Assembly (NCBI GenBank): GCA_040830545.1
Contig: JBFOMB010000018.1
Span: 23,116 to 87,115 of the forward strand
Reading direction: 5' to 3'
Length of the DNA: 64,000 nt
Origin: HXMU1420-2 sp040830545
GTDB lineage: Bacteria > Pseudomonadota > Alphaproteobacteria > Rhodobacterales > Rhodobacteraceae
Positions 42,062-49,369 of this stretch are shown here, piece by piece. How positions within the stretch are numbered: position 1 is the first letter of the stretch; each line of letters opens with the position of its first letter. The notes under the pieces are model-generated. The model was given only the letters and a program-made list of their open reading frames with translations, ran no database searches and was not told where the DNA came from. Made by a program: the position numbers and the translations under genes.

Positions 42062-42180
42062 GATTTTTCGTCAACGAAAAATCGGCAAATTATTGATAAT
42101 TTGACTTTGAGGGGCGCTGCCCCTCCGGGGGCATTTGCCCCCGTTCACCCCGGAGTATTTTCTTTCAGAACAATGAAGGG
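42062..42180 (+). repeat. Hairpin series and GAGTATTT element between grxD and zapA
   Basis: Four stems follow one another: GATTTTTCG/CGAAAAATC (42062-42083), CAAATTA/TAATTTG (42086-42103), GGGGCGCTGCCCC (near 42112-42124) and GGGGGC/GCCCCC (42127-42142). Then come CCCCGGAGTATTT and GAACAATGAAG, shared with the elements at 28905-28990 and 59829-59900. It fills the convergent gap and may act as a two-way transcription end. Confidence 0.65.
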
Positions 42181-42193
42181 GTCAATCCGCGTT

Positions 42194-42571
42194 TTACGGG
42201 CTGTCCACCTGTTCTTCGACACTGGCGGCCAGGGCTTCGGCGCGTGCGGCCAGTTCGGCAAGGGTTTCGGTGACCGAGTCTGGAACTACGGGCACCTCGA
42301 TCCGGTTCGGTTCGGGTGTAGGTTGGTCGCGCAGGGTGCTGAGTTCCGCTTCGAGTTCCTGAATGCGGTCTTCGTGTGCCGCGGTGCGGTCGGCAAGCAT
42401 CAGGCCCGCCATCAGCAGCATGCGACCCTCGGGCATGCGCCCGATCTGGTCGGACAGCACCTGCGCTTCTTCGTTCAACATGGCGGCGGCGGAATGCAGG
42501 TAGCTTTCCTCACCCTCCTGACAGGACACGTCGAAGGTACGACCACCGATATGAATGCTGACTTCGGGCAT
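42194..42571 (-). CDS. zapA: Cell division protein ZapA
   Basis: A 125-residue FtsZ-ring stabiliser. The globular N-terminus MPEVSIHIGGRTFDVSCQEG is followed by EESYLHSAAAMLNEEAQ, a helix with ALMLADR-like LLMAGLMLADRTAAHEDRIQ, and a coiled coil (IQELEAELSTLRDQ). The tail is Pro/Glu-rich. I use ATG 42571, which overlaps the preceding stop as TGATG; the codon before it is an in-frame GTG. It is coupled to the coiled-coil gene upstream. Confidence 0.92.
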   Translation of the reverse strand: MPEVSIHIGGRTFDVSCQEGEESYLHSAAAMLNEEAQVLSDQIGRMPEGRMLLMAGLMLADRTAAHEDRIQELEAELSTLRDQPTPEPNRIEVPVVPDSVTETLAELAARAEALAASVEEQVDSP

Positions 42572-43074
42572 CACGCGTCCTCCTCTTCTTCGGTCACAGC
42601 GGCAGCAGCCGCGGCGAGCAACGGTTCCAGACGGCTGAGAATGGCGCTGTTTTCAGCGCTGTCGGCGGCCTGGGTTGCACGCAGAGCCTCCAGTTCGGAC
42701 AGCATCGCCTTGTTGATCAGGTTGGGATCACCCACACCCTCTTCGTTCGCCTTGCGCAGGTCTGCGTTGCTGGCCCGCAATTGTTCATTGGCCTGACGAA
42801 GACGCTGCAAATCCATGTCGAGTCGGGCCATCGCCTCGGTCTGGACAGAAAGGTCAGCGTTCAACTGGTCCAGCTGTTCCTCATGCCGCGCCTTGATGCG
42901 GCGCAGACGTTCCTGCAACTGGGCATTGGCGAGCTTTTCCTCTTCGAGCTGCTCCAGAACGGCCGGGTCCGGCTCGGCCGTCGGGGGGTCCTGATTGGCC
43001 AGAGTTTCCAACCCCGTACCGATCCGCTCCATCGCGGCGGTGATCCTGCTTTGCAACTCCTCGATCTGGCTCAT
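42571..43074 (-). CDS. Coiled-coil protein encoded with zapA
   Basis: A 167-residue protein without signal or membrane helix. From about residue 45 to 120 it is a continuous heptad-rich coiled coil (LEQLEEEKLANAQLQERLRR, QLDQLNADLSVQTEAMARLD, DLQRLRQANEQLRASNADLR), flanked by an acidic Pro-rich stretch and an Ala/Glu-rich end (AAAAAVTEEEEDA). The stop overlaps the zapA start by one base. By position and shape it may work at the FtsZ ring with ZapA, much as ZapB does in enterobacteria; this is inference. ATG 43074 (MSQIEEL) has GGTGCGGG upstream. Confidence 0.82.
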   Translation of the reverse strand: MSQIEELQSRITAAMERIGTGLETLANQDPPTAEPDPAVLEQLEEEKLANAQLQERLRRIKARHEEQLDQLNADLSVQTEAMARLDMDLQRLRQANEQLRASNADLRKANEEGVGDPNLINKAMLSELEALRATQAADSAENSAILSRLEPLLAAAAAAVTEEEEDA

Positions 43075-43303
43075 CGCCCGCACCTCGCCCCTTTTCGTGC
43101 CCGCTTGCCGCCGGTGCGAATCGTTCCGCCCGGCGCTGCTGTTTGTCCTGTGCCAAGGATACAGACTGTGCACCATGGCTTTCAAGCACTTGAGCGCTGC
43201 ACTTCAAGTATAAGCGTAACTGGGGCGGGATGGCTTGCACTTTGGTGCGCGGCTGATATTGAGCGGGTACTCTGCCGACCCTTGATACAAAGGAATTCGT
43301 CCC

Positions 43304-45325
43304 GTGGATCTGACCGCGCTGCGCACCGCCAATCCCGATCATTGGAACAAAGCCGCCGCCATTCGCACCCTGACGCTGGATGCCGTGGCCGCCGCGAATT
43401 CCGGACACTCCGGCATGCCGATGGGCATGGCCGATGTGGCAACGGTTCTGTTTGAAAAGCACCTGAAATTTGATGCGGCGGCCCCGCTTTGGCCGGACCG
43501 GGACCGGCTTATCTTGTCCGCCGGGCACGGGTCGATGCTGATCTATTCGTTGCTGTATCTGACCGGGTATGAAGACATGACCCTGGATCAGATCAAGAAT
43601 TTCCGCCAGTGGGGGTATCGCACGGCAGGCCATCCGGAATATGGCCATGCCGGTGGCATCGAAACGACAACTGGTCCGCTGGGCCAGGGGATTGCCAATG
43701 CCGTGGGCTTTGCCATGGCCGAGGAGAGCCTGCGCGCACGCTATGGCAAAAAGGTTGTGGACCACTACACATATGTCATGGCCGGTGATGGCTGCCTGAT
43801 GGAAGGCATCAGCCAGGAAGCAATCGGTCTGGCCGGGCGCCAGGAACTGTCGCACTTGATCGTGTTCTGGGACAACAACAACATCACCATTGACGGCACG
43901 GTTGATATTGCCGACCGCACCGATCAGGTGGCGCGTTTCCGCGCGTCGGGCTGGGATGTGCAGGAGATTGACGGGCATGACCCGGCGGCAATTGATGCGG
44001 CGATCATCGCGGCCAAGGCCACGAATACCCCATCGATGATCGCCTGCAAAACGCATATCGCACTGGGGTCCTCGGCGCAGGATACCTCCAAAGGGCACGG
44101 AGCATTGACGGATGCGACGCTGATCGCGGACACCAAGGCCGCTTATGGTTGGACGGCTGAGGCGTTTGACATTCCCACAGACATCAAAGCCGCATGGGAG
44201 GCCATCGGGTCCCGCGGAGCCGAAGCGCACGCGGAATGGCAGGCGCGGCTGGAAACGCTGTCGGGGCGCAAACAGGAAGAGTTCGCACGGATCTTTGCGC
44301 GTGAGGTGCCGAAGAAGTTGAGCTCGGTCATTCGCGCGCTGAAGAAGCAGGCGAGCGAGGATGCGGCCAAGGTTGCTACGCGCAAAAGCTCGGAAATGGT
44401 GCTTACAGCCGTCAATCCGGTGTTGTCCGAAACGCTGGGCGGGTCGGCGGACCTGACCGGATCGAACAACACGAAGACCGGCGATCTGGGCGTGTTCACA
44501 CCGGAAAGCCGCGTTGGGCGCTATGTCTACTACGGCATTCGCGAACATGGCATGGCAGCGGCGATGAACGGCATGGCGCTGCACGGGGGCATCCGGCCCT
44601 ATGGCGGGACGTTCATGTGTTTCACCGACTATGCACGCCCCTCCATGCGTTTGGCGGCGTTGATGCAAATCCCCACCGTGTTTGTCATGACCCATGACAG
44701 CATTGGCCTGGGCGAGGATGGCCCGACGCACCAACCGGTGGAGCATCTGGCGATCTCGCGCGCGACGCCGAACACCTGGGTGTTCCGCCCGGCGGATACG
44801 GTGGAAACGGCGGAGGCCTGGGAATTGGCATTGTCGTCGAAAGACACGCCTTCTGTCCTGTCGCTGACCCGTCAGGGCCTGCCCACAGTCCGTACCGAGC
44901 ACAAGACCAAGAACCTGACGGCACAGGGCGCATATGTTCTGGCCGAGGCCGAGGGCAAGCGGCAGGCGATTCTGATCGCAACCGGGTCCGAGGTTGCTTT
45001 GGCGCTTCAGGCGCGAGAGCTACTGCAGGCCGAAGGGATTGGGACGCGCGTCGTTTCCATGCCGTGTATGGAACTGTTCGCCGCGCAGGACGAAGCCTAT
45101 CGCAAGCGGGTTCTGCCCGGTGGTGCGGTGCGGGTCGGGATCGAAGCGGCGATGCGCGCAGGTGGCTGGGACCGCTGGCTGCTGGGCGAACGCGGGCGCG
45201 AGGCCAAGGCTGGGTTCATCGGCATGGACAGCTTTGGCGCGTCAGCACCGGCAGAAGAACTGTTCGAGAAGTTCGGGATTACCGCTGAGGCAACAGTAGC
45301 CGAGGTGAAGCAGCTTTTGACCTAA
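43304..45325 (+). CDS. tkt: Transketolase
   Basis: Thiamine-diphosphate enzyme of the pentose phosphate pathway that moves two-carbon units between sugar phosphates. The 673-residue length is standard. Visible: AANSGHSGMPMGMADVATVL, ILSAGHGSMLIYSLLYLTGY, the ThDP motif region AGDGCLMEGISQEA...WDNNNITIDG, and the pyrimidine domain with GIREHGMAAAMNGMALHGG and DSIGLGEDGPTHQPVEHLA. The start is GTG 43304 after AAAGGAATTC. It is followed by a hairpin terminator. gap lies 1.2 kb downstream. Confidence 0.96.
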   Translation: MDLTALRTANPDHWNKAAAIRTLTLDAVAAANSGHSGMPMGMADVATVLFEKHLKFDAAAPLWPDRDRLILSAGHGSMLIYSLLYLTGYEDMTLDQIKNFRQWGYRTAGHPEYGHAGGIETTTGPLGQGIANAVGFAMAEESLRARYGKKVVDHYTYVMAGDGCLMEGISQEAIGLAGRQELSHLIVFWDNNNITIDGTVDIADRTDQVARFRASGWDVQEIDGHDPAAIDAAIIAAKATNTPSMIACKTHIALGSSAQDTSKGHGALTDATLIADTKAAYGWTAEAFDIPTDIKAAWEAIGSRGAEAHAEWQARLETLSGRKQEEFARIFAREVPKKLSSVIRALKKQASEDAAKVATRKSSEMVLTAVNPVLSETLGGSADLTGSNNTKTGDLGVFTPESRVGRYVYYGIREHGMAAAMNGMALHGGIRPYGGTFMCFTDYARPSMRLAALMQIPTVFVMTHDSIGLGEDGPTHQPVEHLAISRATPNTWVFRPADTVETAEAWELALSSKDTPSVLSLTRQGLPTVRTEHKTKNLTAQGAYVLAEAEGKRQAILIATGSEVALALQARELLQAEGIGTRVVSMPCMELFAAQDEAYRKRVLPGGAVRVGIEAAMRAGGWDRWLLGERGREAKAGFIGMDSFGASAPAEELFEKFGITAEATVAEVKQLLT

Positions 45326-45333
45326 GTGAAAAG

Positions 45334-45364
45334 AAAGTCGCGTCCGATTTGCGGGCGCGACTTT
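45334..45364 (+). terminator. Transcription terminator after tkt
   Basis: Stem of 13 pairs, AAAGTCGCGTCCG and CGGGCGCGACTTT, with one G-T pair and a five-base loop, directly after the tkt stop. Both A-rich and T-rich flanks suit a two-way end, with the DUF808 gene arriving from the other side. Confidence 0.75.
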
Positions 45365-45414
45365 GATTGGCACCCGCCAATAAAGTCGTCGGCCATCGCA
45401 ATTGGATGGGGCGG

Positions 45415-46374
45415 TTAGTGCCCGCCCTTCCCTGCTCCGAACAGCGGCCCAATGATGCGGGTCGCAATCGGGATCAACAGCAAACCGACCACCAGTCCAA
45501 ATACTCCATCCAGACCCGCTGTCACCGCCCATTTCACCGCACCGGCAGCCTGCGGGACGCCGACCGAAGCGGCTTCGGCCCAGACCTTGATCGTGTGATA
45601 AGGCTCATCGATATGGAAATGGTGCAACCCGTGCACCAGGATTGACCCACCGACCCACAGCATCGCCGCCGTGCCGACGGTGGACAGCACCTTCATCACC
45701 ACCGGCATCGCCTTGACCAACCCTCGTCCAAACCCCTGCCCCAAAGCGCCGGAAGAATTTTGGGCCATGTAAAGCCCGACATCATCCATCTTCACGATCA
45801 GCGCCACCGCACCATAGACCGCAACCGTCACCATGATCCCGACGACGGCCAAAGTCGCGCCCTGCATCCAGACATTTGGCGCCTCAATCGCAGACAGCGC
45901 GATTGTCATGATCTCCGCCGACAGAATGAAGTCGGTCTTGATCGCGCCGCGCACCTTCTTTTCTTCCAGATGGCCTGGATCAGCGACCTTCATGTCGGCC
46001 TCGACATGTTTGTCCCCGTGAGGGAACAGGACATGAAACACCTTTTCCGCCCCTTCGAAACACAGGTAACAGCCACCCAGCATCAAAAGCGGTGTAATCA
46101 GCCAGTCCGCAAAGTTCGCCAACAAAAGGGCAACGGGCAGAAGGATGATGATCTTGTTGATCAGGCTGCCCCGCGCAATGCGCCAGATGATCGGCAATTC
46201 CCGTGCGGGCGCAAACCCTTGCACGTATTTCGGCGTCACCGCGGCATCGTCGATGATCACGCCAGCGGTCTTCGCACCGGCCTTGCCCGCCGCAGCGACA
46301 ACGTCATCGACACTGGTCGCCGCCACCTTGGCAATCGCCGCCACATCATCCAGCAATGCAAGAAGACCGCTCAT
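45415..46374 (-). CDS. DUF808 family membrane protein
   Basis: A 319-residue inner-membrane protein of the YedI/DUF808 family. Start MSGLLALLDDVAAIAKVAA and the following DDVVAAAGKAGAKTAGVIID are characteristic; KYVQGFAPARELPIIWRIARGS precedes the first of several hydrophobic helices (IIILLPVALLLANFADWLI, TLAVVGIMVTVAVYGAVAL). Function is not known. ATG 46374 is used because a run of upstream in-frame codons lacks any ribosome site and family similarity. It is divergent from gap. Confidence 0.9.
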   Translation of the reverse strand: MSGLLALLDDVAAIAKVAATSVDDVVAAAGKAGAKTAGVIIDDAAVTPKYVQGFAPARELPIIWRIARGSLINKIIILLPVALLLANFADWLITPLLMLGGCYLCFEGAEKVFHVLFPHGDKHVEADMKVADPGHLEEKKVRGAIKTDFILSAEIMTIALSAIEAPNVWMQGATLAVVGIMVTVAVYGAVALIVKMDDVGLYMAQNSSGALGQGFGRGLVKAMPVVMKVLSTVGTAAMLWVGGSILVHGLHHFHIDEPYHTIKVWAEAASVGVPQAAGAVKWAVTAGLDGVFGLVVGLLLIPIATRIIGPLFGAGKGGH

Positions 46375-46436
46375 CGCCTGCGCCTTTCCCTGATCCGTGC
46401 GCCTGCAACCTAACGCACCACCACCATTTCGCAAGC

Positions 46437-46468
46437 GTTAGCGCAACCGGTCATAGTTTGCGCTAACA
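46437..46468. promoter_or_regulatory. Inverted repeat upstream of gap, possible LacI-type operator
   Basis: GTTAGCGCAA (46437-46446) and TTGCGCTAAC (46458-46467) are perfect inverse copies 11 bases apart. Each half resembles the symmetrical GTTAGCGCTAAC-type sites bound by LacI-family regulators, and 46455-46468 alone fits a 14-bp version with two mismatches. It lies about 90 bp before the gap start and could act on the divergent DUF808 gene also. Confidence 0.55.
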
Positions 46469-46553
46469 CATTAATATGTGACCATTTTTCCCTTTTGGCA
46501 CGGCGCAAGCGGCGCTATATGCCAGCCAAACGCGCATGGCTGGAGCATTCTCG

Positions 46554-47558
46554 ATGACGATCAATGTAGGTATTAACGGATTTGGCCGGATTGGCCGCTG
46601 CACGCTCTCTCACATCGCAGAATCGGGCCGCAACGATATTCGCGTGGTCAAGGCCAACGCCACTGGCCCGCTGGAAACCGCAGCCCACCTGATGCGGTAC
46701 GACAGTGTTCACGGACGTTTTGGTCAGGACATCCGCGTCGGTGAAAACACCTTGGACATGGGTCGGGGCGAGATCGAGATGTTTTCGACCTATGATCCGA
46801 CCGAACTGGATTGGTCCGGCTGCGATGTGGTGCTGGAATGCACGGGTAATTTCAACGACGGTGAAAAGTCCAAGGTGCATCTGGAACGCGGTGCGAAGTC
46901 TGTCCTGATCTCGGCCCCCGCGAAGAACGTTCAGAAAACCGTTGTCTTCGGCGTGAATGACGAATCCCTGACGCGCGGCGATACGATGATCTCCAACGGG
47001 TCCTGCACCACGAACTGCCTGGCCCCGCTGGCCAAGGTTCTGGATGAAGGCATCGGCATCGAACATGGTGTGATGACCACGATCCATTCCTACACCGGCG
47101 ACCAGCCGACCATGGACCGCCGCCACAAGGACCTATATCGCGCACGTGCCGCTGCGATGGCGATGATCCCCACCACCACTGGCGCGGCCAAGGCCCTGGG
47201 CGAGGTGCTGCCGAACCTGAAGGGCAAGCTGGACGGGTCGGCCATCCGCGTCCCGACCCCGAATGTCAGCTGTGTCGACCTGACCTTCCGTGCGTCCAAG
47301 GACGTGACGGCAGAAGACGTAAACGAAGTCGTGCGCGAGGCTGTTGCCACCGGCATGGGCCGCGTCATGGCCTATGACCCGGAACCCAAGGTTTCCATCG
47401 ACTTCAACCACACCGAAGAAAGCTCGATCTTTGCGCCCGACCAGACACGCGTCGTGGACAACCGCATGGTCCGCGTTCTGGCATGGTATGACAACGAATG
47501 GGGTTTCTCGGTCCGTATGGCCGACGTGGCCGTGGCAATGGGCCGCCTGAACGGCTGA
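46554..47558 (+). CDS. gap: Type I glyceraldehyde-3-phosphate dehydrogenase
   Basis: A 334-residue glycolytic or gluconeogenic enzyme. Rossmann motif VGINGFGRIGR at the start; nucleophile C151 in SNGSCTTNCLAPL, with the partner His in IHSYTGDQ. The second-strand end reads VVKANATGP: the Asp that in many NAD-specific enzymes follows the Asn is Ala here, so NADP may be accepted. ATG 46554 has TGGAGC at eight bases; a start 18 bases earlier is less likely. A strong terminator follows. Confidence 0.96.
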   Translation: MTINVGINGFGRIGRCTLSHIAESGRNDIRVVKANATGPLETAAHLMRYDSVHGRFGQDIRVGENTLDMGRGEIEMFSTYDPTELDWSGCDVVLECTGNFNDGEKSKVHLERGAKSVLISAPAKNVQKTVVFGVNDESLTRGDTMISNGSCTTNCLAPLAKVLDEGIGIEHGVMTTIHSYTGDQPTMDRRHKDLYRARAAAMAMIPTTTGAAKALGEVLPNLKGKLDGSAIRVPTPNVSCVDLTFRASKDVTAEDVNEVVREAVATGMGRVMAYDPEPKVSIDFNHTEESSIFAPDQTRVVDNRMVRVLAWYDNEWGFSVRMADVAVAMGRLNG

Positions 47559-47579
47559 TCCGATCCACTTGAAGTAGAG

Positions 47580-47612
47580 CGCCCGGTCAGGCAATCTGAC
47601 CGGGCGTTTTTT
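47580..47612 (+). terminator. Intrinsic terminator after gap
   Basis: Perfect 11-bp stem CGCCCGGTCAG/CTGACCGGGCG with a five-base loop and six T residues. The next small gene begins 17 bases later. Confidence 0.9.
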
Positions 47613-47628
47613 GTTCGGCGAGGGCCTG

Positions 47629-47772
47629 ATGACAGATCAAGTTGCGTTCTGGTTCGCCCTGGTGATCGTCGCGGCCATTGGGCTGGACCTTTTCTTCTAT
47701 GGAACCGAGCACATGATTTTTCTGGGGAAAAAGTTCTACGAATTCCTGGAGTGGATCGCCTTCTGGCGTTGA
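47629..47772 (+). CDS. Small membrane protein downstream of gap
   Basis: A 47-residue product with GAGGG before its ATG: MTDQVAFWFALVIVAAIGLD is one transmembrane helix, then LFFYGTEHMIFLGKKFYEFL and WIAFWR form an amphipathic second part with a basic end. It resembles small proteins placed after gap in other Rhodobacterales, as I recall. The gene starts immediately after the gap terminator, so it depends on read-through or its own promoter. Function unknown. Confidence 0.75.
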   Translation: MTDQVAFWFALVIVAAIGLDLFFYGTEHMIFLGKKFYEFLEWIAFWR

Positions 47773-47986
47773 GGGTCGGAGTCATCTTAAGGACACAGGC
47801 CCCTCGTTGAATGCGCGTGTCTCTGGACACTGCGCCGGAAAGCCCCTAAATCGCCATCACGTCTAATTGTCCTATGGGGACCAAAACCATGATTTCGCCG
47901 TCGCGAGGCTGATACGCCTCTGAACAACTGGAGCTGACGCTCCGACTTGCGATTTTAACGCCGGGCCCCTGCCCGGTTGGTGATTC

Positions 47987-49318
47987 ATGACAGACGTTAC
48001 TCAAACACATCGTGCGCAAACGCGCGCGGAAATCTGGCCGCTGATCAAGTTGGCCGTTCCCTTGATGGTGGGCCTTGCCGCTGCGTTGCTGATTGGCGTA
48101 GTGGACACGGCCATGATCTCTCCGCTGGGTACTGTCCCGCTGGCAGCGGCGGGTGTGACCACGGCGGTGCTGATCATCCTGATTTCCGCGCTCTGGGGCG
48201 TGATCACGGTGATTTCGGTGCAGATCAGCCAGGCGGAAGGGGCGCAGGACCCGGCCCGTGCCGCATTGGCGCTGCGCAGCGGACTATTGCTGTGCCTGAT
48301 TGGCGGCGGCGCGGCGGCGCTCATTATGATCGCGATCTACCCGGCCCTGCGCCCGTTGGGCCAGCCCGAGGAGGTTCTAGCAATCCTGCTGCCCTATTGG
48401 GTCAGCATTGCAATCTGGATTCTGCCGTTCACGTTGTTCTTTGGTCTCAAGGCGTTGTTCGACGCGGTGGAACGGCCCTGGACGGCGGTCGTGCTGTCTT
48501 ACTTGGGCGTGGTGATCAACATTCCGGCCAACTACACGTTCATACACGTGCTGAACATGGGTCTGCTGGGGGCTGGGCTGGCCAGTATTATGTCGCAATG
48601 CGCCTCGTTAGTCGCAGCGTGGATCGTGCTGAGCAGCGCGCCCGGCCTGGCGGCGTTCCGGCAGAAGGTTGCGGTGGCCTGGACAGATGTTTGGGCCCAG
48701 TGCAAAGAGGCGCTGCCGCTGTGCCTGGGCTATGCGGGCGAAGGTGGGGCATATGCGGTCGTCGGGCTGATGATGGGCTGGTTGGGGGCCGAGGCTTTGG
48801 CCGCGCACCAGATCGTCAACGCGCTGGCTGGGATCGCCTACATGATACCATTGGGCATGGCAGGCGCGGCTTCCATCCGCGTGGGTCAGGCCGTGGGAGC
48901 GGCGCGAAAGGACCGGTTGCGCCCAATTCTGAAAGCGTCTTTCGTGATGGTGACACTGTGGCAAAGCGTGGCCGCGTTGGTGTTCATCCTGTTTGGTCGC
49001 ATGATGGCAGAAACCATGTCTATGGACGCTGCGGTTATCGACCTGGCGGTGATCCTGTTCATTATCGTAGCGCTGCTACAGGTGGCAGATGGGGTGCAGG
49101 GTACGGCATTGGGGGCACTGCGAGGCATGTCTGACATGACCCTGCCAACGGTCATCACTCTGGTCGCCTATTGGGCGTTGGCCCTGCCCGCCAGTTTCGC
49201 GCTGGGGTTCATGCTTGATTTCGGCGCAGTCGGCGTCTGGGTCGGCTACACTCTGGGGCTGGTCATTGCAGCGATTGCGCTGCCAATCCGGTTCTGGCGG
49301 CTGACGCGGTCGTTTTGA
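47987..49318 (+). CDS. MATE family efflux transporter
   Basis: A 443-residue cation-coupled multidrug or toxin exporter with twelve hydrophobic helices in two halves. The N-terminal half has IKLAVPLMVGLAAALLIGVV and DTAMISPLGTVPLAAAGV; the second starts near EALPLCLGYAGEGGAYAVVG and includes AHQIVNALAGIAYMIPLGMA and ASIRVGQAVGA, typical of the NorM/DinF group. The ATG at 47987 has a weak ribosome site (GGTGATTC). The 214 bp before it hold no other gene that I can support. Confidence 0.92.
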   Translation: MTDVTQTHRAQTRAEIWPLIKLAVPLMVGLAAALLIGVVDTAMISPLGTVPLAAAGVTTAVLIILISALWGVITVISVQISQAEGAQDPARAALALRSGLLLCLIGGGAAALIMIAIYPALRPLGQPEEVLAILLPYWVSIAIWILPFTLFFGLKALFDAVERPWTAVVLSYLGVVINIPANYTFIHVLNMGLLGAGLASIMSQCASLVAAWIVLSSAPGLAAFRQKVAVAWTDVWAQCKEALPLCLGYAGEGGAYAVVGLMMGWLGAEALAAHQIVNALAGIAYMIPLGMAGAASIRVGQAVGAARKDRLRPILKASFVMVTLWQSVAALVFILFGRMMAETMSMDAAVIDLAVILFIIVALLQVADGVQGTALGALRGMSDMTLPTVITLVAYWALALPASFALGFMLDFGAVGVWVGYTLGLVIAAIALPIRFWRLTRSF

Positions 49319-49331
49319 TCCCAGAACAGAA

Positions 49332-49355
49332 GGCCGCACCGTTTGAGGTGCGGCC
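49332..49355. terminator. Hairpin between convergent MATE and DUF3604 genes
   Basis: Perfect nine-pair stem GGCCGCACC/GGTGCGGCC with a six-base loop, placed 14 bases after the MATE stop and 14 bases before the DUF3604 stop. T residues follow on the minus side. Confidence 0.7.
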
Positions 49356-49369
49356 ATACCCAAAGAACC

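Noticed and set aside
42059..43303. 6S RNA gene near zapA
   Set aside because: ssrS often lies by zapA, so I looked on both sides. The downstream gap is filled by hairpins and the GAGTATTT element, and I could not build the long central-bubble hairpin of 6S RNA in either gap.
42881..44902. 673-codon minus-strand frame over the transketolase gene
   Set aside because: Same length class as tkt but without any family motif; the plus strand encodes a complete transketolase with GTG start and ribosome site.
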